Assembly (NCBI RefSeq): GCF_000226095.1
Contig: NC_016473.1
Coordinates: forward strand, 3,038,001 to 3,102,000
Direction: 5' to 3'
Length of the DNA stretch: 64,000 nucleotides
Source of the DNA: Thermothelomyces thermophilus ATCC 42464
Taxonomy: Eukaryota; Ascomycota; Sordariomycetes; Sordariales; Chaetomiaceae
Part shown: positions 34,527 through 47,672 of the stretch, one piece after another
Layout: each line of letters opens with the position of its first letter
Numbering within the stretch: position 1 is the stretch's first letter
The notes under the pieces: model-generated
The model's input: the letters and a program-made list of their open reading frames with translations, nothing else
The model's database searches: none
What the model was told of the DNA's origin: nothing
Made by a program: the position numbers and the translations under genes

Positions 34527-37500
34527 TGCCTATATAGCAGCAAGTGGTAGCGTAGTATAGGAGGGACTAGCGTAAGAGACTACTATATCGAGACCTCCTG
34601 GCCGAAACATAGGAAATCGCTATAATCTTTAGACAATGGCAGCAAGACAAGCGATTATAGATAATAGCATAGTAGAAATAGCACGAAATGCTTGTACTAG
34701 TAGATAGTAGAGCAGAGATAAATCTGATTTCACTAATACTTATAAATTAGCTATAGATACCCTAGAGAATAAAGCAAAAGCATAGCATAGTCAAAGGGCT
34801 ATTTCTAACGTAATAGGTACGTAGGGAGACTAAACCGATCAATATCACTATAGTAAGGAAGACTATAGCAGTCGTATTTAATATCGTAGACATAGGTAAC
34901 AACAAAGACATAATATTAGGGTTACTATAGTATAAAGATTACGACCTAGACATTAGCTAGAAGAATGGTAGCTACCTACGACCCCAAATGGAGTCGTATT
35001 TGACTAGCGAGATAGGGAGCACGTAAGGATCGCAAGCAGACAATGCTTAGGGGAAGGCATATCCTATAGATCTACCGTAAGAGACGGATAGTGGCAGGCA
35101 GACTACTACAGACTCTGGAAGAGGCAGTATAACGATATCGATATCACGACAAGAGGAACGAGCTAAATCGCCGATAGCTGTTCTCTCTATTGACGAATGC
35201 GGGGCATTGTAATTAGAGTAGTAGGTTGAGACAGGAGAAATCGCTAGTATCGCTATAGATAGAACCAAGTTTGTATATTACTAGAAAACCAAGAGATAAG
35301 ATAAGACTAGGGAAGTACCGAAGGAATACGAAGGATATTTAGCATTCGAACCAAAACATCTAGAAGGATTACTAGAATATAGCCTATAGGATTACGAGAT
35401 CAAGCTCAAGGAAGGAGCATGACTAAAGTTCTTTAAGATCTACTATATAAGCCAGATATAGAACAAAGAACTTAAGCGATATTTGGAGGAAAACCTTTGA
35501 AGAGGATATATCTGCCTATTGACATCGCTAGCAGGCTACCTAATCCTGTTTGTGCCTAAGAAAGACAGAAAGCTATAGTTATATGTCGACTATCGGCAAC
35601 TTAACAAACAGACCATGAAAAACCGATACCTGTTACTGCTAATCTCACGGCTCCGAGATCAGTTAGCAGGAGCCTAATATTTTACGTGTCTTGACTTACT
35701 ATTGGCCTATAACTATATACAGATCAAAGAAGGTAACGAGTAGAAAATGGCCTTTAGGACACCCTATAGCTACTATGAGTACCTTGTCATGCTATTCGGA
35801 CTTACAAACGCGCTAGTAACGTTCTAAGCCCTGATTAATCAAGCTATCCGACCCTTTCTTAACAAATTTACGGTATATTATCTTGACGATATACTTATCT
35901 TCTCCAAGACAATAGACAAACACCAGAAGTATATAAAAGCAGTACTAGACATGCTATATACGTACAAGCTATTAGTTAATAAGGAAAAGAGCGAATTCTA
36001 TATTAGGAAGATAGTCTTTTTAGGATACGAAATATCCCTAGGACAAATCCGGATAGAACCTTCAAAGGTTAAAGCTATTAAGAATTGGCTATAACTAATA
36101 TTAGTTATAGAAGTACAAAGCTTTATCAGATTTGTAAACTTCTACCAGATGTTCATTAGGAACTTTAGAGCGATCGTACGACCTTTGTACGAACTTACCA
36201 GGAAGAATGCTAAATTCCAATAGGAAGAGCGATATAAGCAAGCATTTACGCAGATCTGTAACGCCATTACTAAAGATCTAGTACTGGTACTACTAGACCC
36301 TAAGAAACCATTCGAGGTAGAAACAGACACTTTAGACTACGCTATTAGAGGACAATTAGGATAACGAGACAAACAAGGGAAGCTATATCCTATAGCCTTC
36401 TTTTTAAAGAAGCTTGATAGACTACGTCTTAATTATCCGATCTACGACAAGGAACTACTTACGATTGTCAAAGCTTTCAAGGAATAGCGACTATACCTTA
36501 GTAGCACGACTAAACCGGTATAAGTATATATAGATTACAAGAATTTGCAATACTTTATAATAACAAAGGAGCTTAACAGACGACAAATATAATAGGTAGA
36601 ATTCCTCGAAGAATTTAACTTTGAGATCCGCTACAAGAAGGGTAAAGAGAACGTACGAGCAGACATCTTAAGTTGACGAACGGATTATATAGAAGGACGA
36701 ATGAGAACGATACTACCGTTGTTCAAGGAGCAGATAGACAGAACGTTACATCACGAAACGTAAACACCTGTGGAAGATAATTTACTCAACTCGTTCCTAG
36801 AATACTATATAATCTTTCGAGAAGAAAGGATTAACAAGGCATAGTATTAAGTAGCACCTAGACCACTAGTACCTAATGGAGTAGAAGAAAGAGATAGAAA
36901 ACTCTAGTACCGAGGCAAAGCGTATATCTACGACAAAGATTAATAGCTGCGAATGATTTAAGAACTCTACGAGTTAAAACTCGGAAGACATAAAGGAGTT
37001 ATGAAGACTGTCGCATAAGTCAAGAAACATTACGACTTTCTATAGTTAACGGCACAAGTTAAGGAAGTCGTACGGAACTACGACATTTATAATCGAAGCA
37101 AGACGGCACGACACAAGCCGTATAGGCTACTTTAGCTACTACTAACAGCTAACAAACTATAGAGCTCGGTTACAATAGACTTCATTACGAAGCTACCAGA
37201 ATCTAAGGACACAGCTATAGGAGTAATCTACAATAGTATTCTTACCATAGTAGATTGCCTGACTAAGTAGGTATACTTCTTTCCCTATAAGGAGTCCTAG
37301 ATAGCGGAACAGTTAGCAGATATAATCTATCGGCAAGTTGCATCAGTGCATGCTTGGCCGCAAGAATGGATTACCGATAGAGATACTAAGTTCGTATCGA
37401 AGTTCTGGCAAGCGTTAATATAACGATTAGGCGTCAATAGCAAGCTGTTAATGGCATACTACCTATAGACCGACGGACAAATGGAGCGACTAAACTAAGT

Positions 37501-38254
37501 TATCGAGCAGTATCTCCGTTCTTACGTCAACTACTAGCAAGACGACTAGGTTATGCTGTTGCCAATAGTATAACTCGCTTATAACACGACGCCAACGGAA
37601 ACGACCAAAGTTATACCATTCTTCGCGAACTACGGATATGAAGTAGACCTTAGGCAAGGACTAGAGGTCACAGTGCTAAGAGCAGCAGTCAAAGTAGAAC
37701 AGATGTATACACTATATAAGAAGCTTAAAAAGGAACTCGAGTTTATCAAGACTAGAATGAAGAACTACTACGATAAATATAGGCTCAAGGGACCTTACCT
37801 AGAGAGGGGAGACAAAGTCTATCTAATCGTACGAAATTTACAAACCAAACGACTAAGCATAAAGCTAGACTTTAAGAAGGTCAGACCCTTCGTTATCAAA
37901 GAACGAATTTCGACATCTAACTACCGACTATCATTACTATTATCTATACAACTATAGACAGATGTTTTTTATATTTTACTTCTTGAACTAGTACTAAAGA
38001 ACGCCAAGGTTACTATATATATCGAAGCAGAAGACAAAGAGGAAGAATAGGACATTAAAGAAATTCTAGATTTATATATTATTAACAGAGAACTATAGTA
38101 TTTAGTCAAATGGCTTGATTTTAGACTAGAGGATAACTTATAGGAGCTAGTCAAGAACTTAAACTGCCCTAAGAAACTAGAACAGTTCCACTAGCAGAAC
38201 CCGGATCGGCCAAAGGCAAATCTAAGACAGAACCGAAAACAGCGCCCTAGTTAA
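34481..38254 (+). pseudogene. pol: E3 pol polyprotein (RIP-killed)
   Basis: It is co-linear with E6 pol: protease (about 34690), reverse transcriptase (about 35460-36150), RNase H (about 36310), integrase (about 36950-37950) and chromodomain (about 38020-38180); stop TAA 38252-38254. It is among the most RIP-degraded copies; no long ORF remains. Confidence 0.86.
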
Positions 38255-38761
38255 TAATGTCGATGCTACCGTTAAGTTATATAACAGCCCCCAATTCCTA
38301 CTATTCTACCGCCTCCAATTCGTCTAGATTCGACAAACCCCGTGTAACTATGTCTGCCCCCTTCTCTACCAGGAACTCTCGTTATTTACGGACCCGAGTC
38401 AGACGGGCTAACGCCTCGGAAGCTTTACATTAATATTCTCGTAGTAAGGCTTTGGCCTCTTTCTCTTTAGCCTTCAAATAACGTTACTTACGTATAATAT
38501 AATCTACTATATTATAATTAGAAATATGTTCTTACAAGGAAACAGGAACTTACAAGAAGAAACTAGAACGCCGGAACTATCGTAAGCATGACCCCGACAC
38601 ACGTAAGCCTTATAGCGACGAGATTTTTCAATTATCTTATACATTCGGTTATACTCTGTATAATGAGAATATGCCATCACTATAAACCTGTGATCAGAAA
38701 TAAACTAAGCTAAATACTTATAACGAATAGATACTAGGGATCTATACGTATTAGATGGTAT
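38151..38761 (-). pseudogene. E3 antisense ORF, Zn2Cys6-coiled-coil type B (RIP-damaged)
   Basis: It has the same variant and layout as in E5. Most of the cluster Cys codons are now Tyr codons, a pattern expected from G-to-A change of TGT/TGC. The start codon is probably lost near 38761. The 3' end overlaps pol. Confidence 0.55.
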
Positions 38762-38890
38762 AACTGATAGTATAAAGGGCAACAAGAGGCTAAGGAGAAA
38801 AATATATACAAGGAACATAAGGGATGTTAGCGCTATTTGAGACGGCCTAAAGAGGGCTTTCAGGTCGAAAGCCTTAGAGGGAGGGCATCG

Positions 38891-39309
38891 TATTATGGAA
38901 ATATATATACAGATGCTGCCTAAGCCACTAGCACGAATAGGCTAATCAAGTCAAAGGAACGAAAGGACTAATTACAGCATGGGAAGCATAGTGATCACTA
39001 CGCTCACCAGTAATCAGAGTAATCACCGCCATACGATCACTCACGATCACCGTGATCAGGAATGATCACTAGGATTATATATACATGTAGATAGTCACTC
39101 GTTATAGTGGACTCTAAGAGTTTACTAGTGGTAATAATCATAATCATAGTACTTATACCAAGCATTGCTAATTACTGTAAGAGATAACTCTAAGTGTTGT
39201 TGTAAACCCTTTGGCTTTACTGAATCCCTTAGACGACCTGCCTGCTTGTCCCGCTTTACCTACCTCTGTCTAGACCCTTTTAGAAGAAGTCTGAGTTGGG
39301 TTCGTCACA
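38891..39309 (+). repeat. E3 3' LTR, U3 type B
   Basis: The LTR is 419 bp, starting TATTATGG (RIP form of TGTCACGG). GTGATCAC-type motifs lie at 38991, 39035, 39045, 39052 and 39064. It is flanked by CTATA (39310-39314). Confidence 0.92.
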
Positions 39310-42192
39310 CTATAGCTAAGCATATACTAATGTAACTTACTAATAGATTACGTCTACTAGCTATTTAGCTATTTAGGACTCTTTATAGGAAAAGAAGTAT
39401 ACCTATTTAGTTAGGCGATCTACTATAGTGAGAATACTATCGTAGATTACCCCTATGGCCATGTCTTTAGATTCTAGTAGTTTCGTAATAAAGTCTATTA
39501 TAACTAAACTCTATGGTTTGTCAGCTATTAGCAGTGGCTAAAGTAGCCTATATAGCTTATATTATACCGTTTTGCTTCGATTGCAGATATCGTAGCTCTA
39601 TATGACTTCCTTGACTCGTGTCGTTAACTATAGAAAGTCGTAGTGTTTCTTGACTTGTACGACAGTCTTCGTAACTCCTTTGTATCCTCCGAGTTTCGAT
39701 TCGTGGAGTTCTCAAATCATTCGCAGCTGTTAATCTTTATCGTAGATATATGCTTTACCTCGGTACTAGAGTTTCCTATCTTTTTCTTCTACTTCGTCAG
39801 GTACTACTAGTCTAGGTATTGCTTAATACTATACCTCGTCAATCCTTTCTTCCTAAAAGATTATATAATATTCTAGGAACAAGTCGAGTAGATCGTCTTC
39901 TATAGGTATCTACATTTCGTAATGTAGCGTTCCGTCTATTTGTTCCTTGAATAATAGTAGCGTTGTTTCCGTTCGTCCTTCCGTATAATCCGTTCGTCAG
40001 CTTAGGGCGTCTACTCGTACGTTCTCTTTGCCCTTCTTATAGCGGATCTTAAAATTGAATTCTGTAAGGAATTCTACCTATTGTATTTATCGTCTGTTAA
40101 GCTCCTTTATCATTGTAAAGTATTATAAGTTCTTATAATCCATATATACTTATACTAGTTCGATTGTACTACTAAGGTATAGTTACTATTCCTTAAAAGC
40201 TTTGACAATCGTAAGTAGTTCCTTATTATAGATCGGATAATTGAGATATAGTTTATTAAGCTTCTTTAAAAAGAAGGCTATAAGATATAGCTTCCCTTGT
40301 TCGTCTTGTTATCCTAATTGTCCTCCGATAGCGTAGTCTGAAGCGTCCGTTTCCACCTCAAATAGCTTCTTAGGGTCTAGTAGCACCAGTACTAGATCTT
40401 TAGTAATGGCGTCATAGATTTACGTAAATGCTTGCTTATGCTATTCTTCCTATTAGAATTTAGCGTTCTTCTTAATAAGTTTATACAAAGGTCATATAAT
40501 CGCTCTAAAGTTCCTAATAAACATTTGGTAGAAGTTTACAAACCCGATGAAACTTTGTACTTCTATAACTGACGTCAGTCGTAGCTAATCCTTAATAGCT
40601 TCGATCTTTAAAGGTTCTATCCGGATTTGTCCTAGGGATATTTCGCATCTTAAAAACACCGTCTTCCTAACGTGGAATTCGCTCTTTTCTTTGTTAACTA
40701 ATAGCTTATATATATATAACGTATCTAGCATTGCTTTTACATACTTTTGGTATTTGCCTATTGTTTTAGAGAAGATAAGTATATTATCGAGATAATATAC
40801 TATAAATTTGTTGAGAAAGGGTCGGATAGCTTGATTAATCAGGGCTTAGAACGTTGCCGGCGCGTTTGTAAGTCCAAATAGCATGACAAGGTACTTGTAG
40901 TAGCTATAGGGTGTCCTAAAGGCCATTTTCTACTCGTTACCTTCTTTAATCTATATATAGTTATAGGCCGATAGCAAGTCAAGACGTATAAAATATTAGG
41001 CTCCTGCTAACTAATCTCGGAGCCATGAGATTAGTGGTAACGGGTATTGGTTTTTCACGGTCTGTTTGTTAAGTTGCCGATAGTCAACGTATAACCGTAG
41101 CTTTCTGTCTTTCTTAAGCATAAATAGGATTAGGTAACCTGCTAGCAATATCGATAGGCAGATATGTCCTCTTCGAAGGTTCTCCTCTAAATATCGCTTA
41201 AGTTCTTCATTCTATATCTAGCTTATATAGTAAATCTTAAAGAACTTTAGTCGTACTCCTTCCTTAAGCTTAATCTTGTGATCCTATAGGCCGTGCTCTA
41301 GTAACCCTTCTAGATACTTTGGTTCGAATGCTAGGTATCCTTTATATTCCTCCGGTACTTTCCTAGTCTCGTCTCGTTTCTCGGTTTTCTAATAGTATAC
41401 GAACTTAGTTCCGTCTATAGCGATACTAGCGATTTCTCCTGTCTCAACCTACTACTCTAGTTATAATGCTCTATATTCGTTAACGGAGAGAATAGCTATT
41501 AGCGGTTTAGCTCGTTCCTCCTATCGTAATGTCGGTGTCGTTATGCCGCTTTTTCTAGAGTCTATAGTAGTCTACCTACTACTGCTCGTCTCTTATAGTA
41601 GATCTGTAGGACATGCCTTCCTCTGAGCATCGTCTGCTCGCGATCCTTGCGCGCTCTCTATCTCACTAGTTAAATACGACTCTGTTTGGGGTTATAGGTA
41701 GCTACTATTCTTCTAGCTAATATCTAGGTTATAATCTTTATACTATAGTAATTCTAATATTATATCTTTATCGTTACCTATATTTACAATACTAAATACG
41801 ACTACTATAGTTTTCCTTACTATAGTAATGTCGATCGGTTCAGTCTCCCTATATACCTATTATATCGGAAATGGCCCTTTAACTATACTATATTTCCGCT
41901 TTATTCTCTAGGGTATCTATAGCTAATTTACAAGCGTTAGTGAAATCAGGTTTATCTCTGCTCTACTATCTACTAGTACAAGTATTTTATGCTATCTCCA
42001 TTGTGCTATTATCTATAATCGCTTATCTTGCCGCCGTCGTCCAAAGATTGTAGTAATTTCCTATATTTCTACTAGGAGGTCTCGATATAGTGGTTTCTTA
42101 TACTAGTTCCTCCTATACTATGCTACCACTTGCCGCTATATAGGCGTTAATGGTTTTCGGGCCCCTTAAAGGGCTCTAACCCGTTTCCTAGG
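39310..42192 (-). pseudogene. pol: E2 pol, N-terminal and middle segment
   Basis: This continues E2 pol after E3: integrase (39315-39800), RNase H (about 40030-40400), reverse transcriptase (about 40450-41400) and protease (about 41800-42060), all by alignment to E6 pol in reverse. Many RIP stops. Confidence 0.85.
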
Positions 42193-44408
42193 TTAGTGCT
42201 AACCTCTTTAGTTATTCGGCTAATAGCGGCTTTATCGATCGTGCTTATTTCTATAAGCTACTAAGTGCCTATAGCTTCCCACTATTAGGTCCGTTCTGCT
42301 TTTCGTCGTACGTACTATAGCTTTATCTAAAGCTCCTAGATCCGCGATTTCTTTTCATTCGCGTAGTAGAGGCAGTCGTTACTCTGGCACGAGTCCTATA
42401 TATCTCGTCGTGTTCCGTAGTACCCAGGCTAGGCTCGTTTTAGTACTATCGTAATGCCTTCTAGATCGCAGGCTTCGATCTTCTAGAGCAATTCGGCTGC
42501 TCTATTTCCTATATCATAGACCTATTCTATAGGGCGGAGGCTCCCGTCCTCATTTCCTTATCAGGTCGGCTAGTGATTGTTTTCAAATTTGTCGCGAAAG
42601 TAGTATCGGCATTTGTATGATATACACTAGAACCAGGGCACTTGTATATGTGCCTCGTGTCGTAGGTATAATCGTATAGCGTTGCCTAGAAGGTATTAGA
42701 ATTCTTTTCTAAATCCTTCCTACTATATGTAGACTATAGGTACTCTAATGCTAAGGTAGGAGTATTTCTTCTAATAGCTTTCCTATATACGCTTATCTTT
42801 TCTATAGTTCGCGCGTATAAACTAGTACTTAGGGTTCTATACGTCGTAGCTAAGTTACTAATCGTCAGAATACTTGGTATAGCTGTTAGGCCTATTATAT
42901 GTCATAGGCTATTCCCCTCTAATGGTTTTTATAATATATTAGAGTTCCCTTATCTTGTCCCTTATCTTATTGCTCTACTAGGCAAGTCGAATCAAACGTT
43001 TATCCTATTTATATACTTTTATATTAAGCTAGAAAACTTTGTTACAATACTATTCGATTTGTTCCTAGAGGAATAGAACATTAGGTCTAGGTCTTTCGAT
43101 TCTTTAGGTATCGGTTGTCTACAATCTATCCCGCCTCTATATGACTATGAAACCTTACTACCTTAGGGCCGGGAGAATCGAAATTGGTGGTATATACTCT
43201 CTTGCCGTGTCCTATTTAGCAAGACCTATCTCTGGGTCTACCGTGACCAGTTCGGAGTATGGTGCTTGTTCGTCTTTATTATCGCTATCGTGTCCAAGAC
43301 TGTCTGTGTCATTATCCCTATCTTTATAGCTTGTAGCTACCACTTTGATGACGTCCTTAGTAGTTTCGTTAATAGCTATAATTTCTTTTCTAGGGACTAC
43401 TTTCTACTCTTTCTTTAGGCTTCGATATTCTCGTTTATAGTGTCCTTTCTTTCTATAGTTATAGTAGGTAATGTTAGACTTATCTTTAGCTGTCTTTTTC
43501 TTGTCCTGCTTCTATGTTACGTCTATATCTATAGCTCTAGGATATGTCCTATATAAAGTGCTAACGTATGCTTGCTTTTTCTTGTCGTTAGCTTTGACTA
43601 TAGTTCTGTTTATTTAACCTTATTTCTACTACTCTTATATATAGAGTTAATTATCGATTCTAATAGCCTATATAATATATTTATCTAGGGTCTTAGGCCG
43701 GTCATACTTATATAGCTTGTCTTTAACCTTTTTCTTTAAGCTATTATAGAATAGTTATATTAATGCCTTATTATTAAGCTAAGACTTAAGTATGTCCTAT
43801 CTAAACTATATAGTATAGGAGGCTACTAACTTAGTCTGTCAAAGGCTAGTAAGTCTTTCTTATATATAAATCTTCTTATCTTTATCGCTAAAAACCTTTT
43901 AAAGCTCTTCTTTAAAATGGTTATAGGATCGAAAAACTGCCTATATAAACGCGTCTCGGTCATCTTTATCTTCCTTAGTAAGATAGTCGTTTTATATAAG
44001 CTCGAACTATCTAAGTACCTTACCCTCTAGTCTCGTAGCTATATAGAGGACTTTAGCTTTGTTGTCTAGAAACTTGTCGTCATTAAGCCAGAAGTAAGAT
44101 CAAAGGTTTATTAGGAATCCTACGAGATCTTCCTTGGTTCCTCCGTATTTGCTAGGTGGTTCGATCTTGATACGGCTCGCTTTGGCGCCTTCGAGTGCCT
44201 TGATTTTGGTATAGGCCTCGTTAACTAGCTTCTGCAAGTGCTTTTCGCCATTTTCGAGTTCCTTGATCCGAGCTTAAGCAACCTTATCTCTCTAGTCTAA
44301 CTCCTAGATCTACTGCTAGAGTTAACTAAGCTAGGCAAGCAGCTATTCGGCCGTAATATTAGTAGCTATGTCGATATCAAGGTCGAAATCACCTTCGTCC
44401 TAAACCAT
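42147..44408 (-). pseudogene. gag: E2 gag (RIP-killed)
   Basis: It runs from ATG at 44408 to TAA at 42147-42149, 2262 nt. The zinc-knuckle and Gag domain are recognisable in reverse by alignment. Stops are RIP-type. Confidence 0.85.
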
Positions 44409-44435
44409 GATAGAACAAAGGGAGTGATAGCAACA

Positions 44436-44864
44436 TGTAACGAACCTAACTTAGACTTCTTCTAAAAGGGTTTAGGCAAAGGTAGGTTAAATAGGACAAA
44501 TATATAAATCGTCTAAGGGATTCGGTGAAGCTAAAGGGTTTATAATAACACTAGAGTTATCTCCTACAATGGTTAGTGATACTTGGTATAAGTACTTGTA
44601 ATTATAGGTTATAGTTACTATTACTAGTGAACTCCTAGAGTCTACTGTAACGAGTGACTATTTATATATATATATAATCCTGGGATTACTCTTTATCTAG
44701 TGATCCTTTGTCGTCTGGATCACGGCTGCGATAGTGATCCTATAGTATATGGATTACTTTGCTAAGCGTGATCCTTTCCTGATTGGTCCGTTCGTACCTG
44801 CTGTCCCATTGGCTTGTCGGGAAAGGCGGCTTAGGCGGCGTCCTGCATGTATATTTCTGTGACA
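44436..44864 (-). repeat. E2 5' LTR, U3 type D
   Basis: The LTR is 429 bp, from TGTAACGAACC to TCTGTGACA. U3 matches the E4 LTR type (GATCAC/GTGATC series). The sequence after it (CTTGCTAATAGATTA) continues an integrase gene, placing E2 inside E1. Confidence 0.88.
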
Positions 44865-47672
44865 CTTGCTAATAGATTATGTCTACTAACTGTTTTACTA
44901 TCTAGGACTCCTTATAGGGAAAGAAGTATACCTATTTAGTTAGGCAATCTACTATGGTAAGAATACTATTATAGATTACTCCTATAGCCATGTCCTTAGA
45001 TTCTAGTAGCTTTATAATAAAGTCTATTGTAACTAAACTCTATAGTTTATTAGCTGTTAGCAGTGGCTAAAGTAGCCTATACGGCTTATATTATACCGTT
45101 TTGCTTTGATTACAAATGTTGTGGTTCTATATGACTTCCTTAACTTATACCATTAACTATAGAAAGTCGTAGTATTTCCTAACTTATATAATAGTCTTTA
45201 TAACTCCTTTGTATTCTCCGAGTTTCGACTTATAGAGTTCTCGAATCATCCGTAGCTATTGATCCCTGTCATAGATATATACTTTGCCTCGGTACCAGAG
45301 TTTCCTATCTCTTTCTTCTACTCCATTAGGTACTAGTGGTCTAGGTACTGCTTGATACTATATTTCGTTGATCCTTTCTTCTCGAAAGATTACGTAATAC
45401 TTTAAGAACGAGTTAAGTAGATCATCTTCTACAGGTATCTACGTTTCGTGATATAGCGTTCTATCTATTCGTTCCTTAAATAATAGTAGTGTTGTTTTTG
45501 TTCGTCCTTCTGTATGATCCGTTCGTCAGCTTAAGATATCTACTTGTACGTTCTCTTTACCCTTCTTATAGCGGATCTCGAAGTTAAATTCCATAAGGAA
45601 TTCTGCCTATCGTATTTGTCGTCTGTTAAGTTCCTTTATCGTTGTAAAGTATCGCAAGTTCTTATAATCTATATATACTTATACTAGTTTAGTTATACCA
45701 CTAAGGTATAGTCGCCATTCCTTAAAAGCTTTAACAATTGTAAGTAGTTCCTTATTATAGATTGGATAATTAAGATATAGTCTATTAAGCTTCTTTGAAA
45801 AGAAGGCTATAGGATATAGCTTTCCTTATCTATCTCATTATTCTAATTGTCCTCCGATAGCGTAGTCTAAAGTATCTATTTCTACCTTAAATGGCTTCTT
45901 AGGGTCTAGTAATACCAGTACTAGATCTTTAGTAATAGCGTCACGGATCTATATAAATACTTGCTTATATTATTCTTCCTATTAGAATTTAGTATTCTTT
46001 ATAGTAAGTTCGTATAAAGGTCGTATGATCGCTCTAAAGTTCCTAATGAATATCTAGTAGGAGTTTGTAAATCCGATAAAGCTTTGTACTTCCGTAACTA
46101 ACGTCGGTCGTAGCCAATTCTTAATAGCTTTAACCTTTGAAGGTTCTATCCGAATTTGTCCTAGGGATATCTTATATCCCAAAAACACCGTTTTCCTAAC
46201 GTGGAATTTGCTCTTTTCCTTGTTAACTAATAGTTTGTACGTGTATAGTACGTCTAGTACTGCTTTTATATGCTTCTGGTGTTCGTCTATCGTCTTAGAG
46301 AAGATAAGTATATTATCAAGATAATATACCGTAAATTTGTCGAGAAAGGGTCAGATAGCTTATTTAATTAGGGCTTAGAATGTTGCCAGCGTATTTATAA
46401 GTCCGAATGGTATGACAAGGTACTTATAGTGGCTATAGGGTATCCTAAAGGCCGTTTTCTACTCGTTACCTTCTTTAATCTATATATAGTTATAGGCCGA
46501 TAGCAAGTCAAGACGCGTAAAATATTTCGGTTTTTTATAATCTGTGCGTTAAGTTGCTAATAGTTAATATATAATTATAGCTTTCCGTCTTTCTTAGGCA
46601 TAAACAGAATTAGATAGCCTGCTAGCAATATTAATAGGCAGATATATTCTCTTCAAAGGTTCTCCTCTAAATATCGCTTAAGTTCTTTATTCTAAGTCTA
46701 GCTTATATAATAGATCTTAAAGAACTTTAGTTATACTCCTTCCTTAAGCTTAATCTTATAATCTTATAGGCCGTGTTCTAGTAGTCCTTCTAGATACTTC
46801 GGTTCGAATGCTAGGTGTCCTTTGTATTCTTTTAATACTTCCCTAGTCTTGTCTCGTCTCTCGGTTTTCTAATAGTATACGAACTTAGTTCCGTCTATAG
46901 CGATACTAGCGATTTCTCCTATCTCAACCTACTACTCTAGTTATAGTGCTCCGTATTTATTAACAGAGAGAATAGCTATCGGCGGTTTAGCTCGTTCCTC
47001 CTATCGCGATATCGATGTCGTTATACTGTCTCTTCTAGAGTCTATAGTAGTCTGTTTACCATTGTCTGTCTCTTATAGTAGATCCGTAGGATATGCCTTC
47101 CCCTAAGCATTGTCTATTTACGATCCTTGTGTACTCCCTATCTCGCTAGTTAAATATAACTCTATTTAGGGTTGTAGGTAGCTACTATTTTTCTAGCTAA
47201 TATCTAGGTTATAATCTTTATACTATAGTGACCCTAATATTATATCTTTGTCATTACCTATATTTATAATACTAAATATAACTACTATAGTCTTTCTTAT
47301 TATAGTAATATCGATCGGTTTGGTTTCCTTATATACCTATTATATTAGAAATAGCCCTTTGACTATACTATGCTTCCGCTTCATTCTCTAGGGTATCTAT
47401 AGCTAATTTATAAGTATTAGCGAAATTAGGTTTATCTCTACTCTACTATCTACTAGTACGAGCATTTCGTGCTATTTCCATTATACTATTATCTATAGTC
47501 GCTTATCTTGCCGCTGTCGTCTAAAGATTATAGCGATTTCCTATATTTCTGCCAGGAGGTCTCAATATAGTAGTCTCTTACGTTAGTTCCTTCTATACTA
47601 TGCTACTACTCGCCACTACGTAGGCGTTAATGGTTTCCGAGCCCCTCGAAGGGCCCTGACCCGTTTCCTAGG
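44865..47672 (-). pseudogene. pol: E1 pol, partial, with a deletion in reverse transcriptase
   Basis: The integrase-to-protease part of a further minus-strand copy; the rest lies left of the window. Near 46526 about 49 nt present in E5 (about 28673-28721) are missing from the reverse transcriptase, the only clear coding deletion seen in the family here. Heavily RIP-mutated. Confidence 0.82.

Larger units (their letters stand above)
1582..39309 (+). mobile_element. E3: nested Ty3/gypsy chromovirus (U3 type B)
   Basis: E3 is bounded by 419-bp LTRs (1582-2000 and 38891-39309) and the target duplication CTATA (1577-1581 and 39310-39314). It lies inside the integrase gene of E2. Subtracting the nested E4 (2014-24749) and E5 (25041-32531) and their duplicated targets leaves an element of 7491 bp, the same length as E5. 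The order is 5' LTR, self-priming site, gag, pol, antisense ORF, 3' LTR. It is heavily RIP-mutated and coding-dead. Confidence 0.92.
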
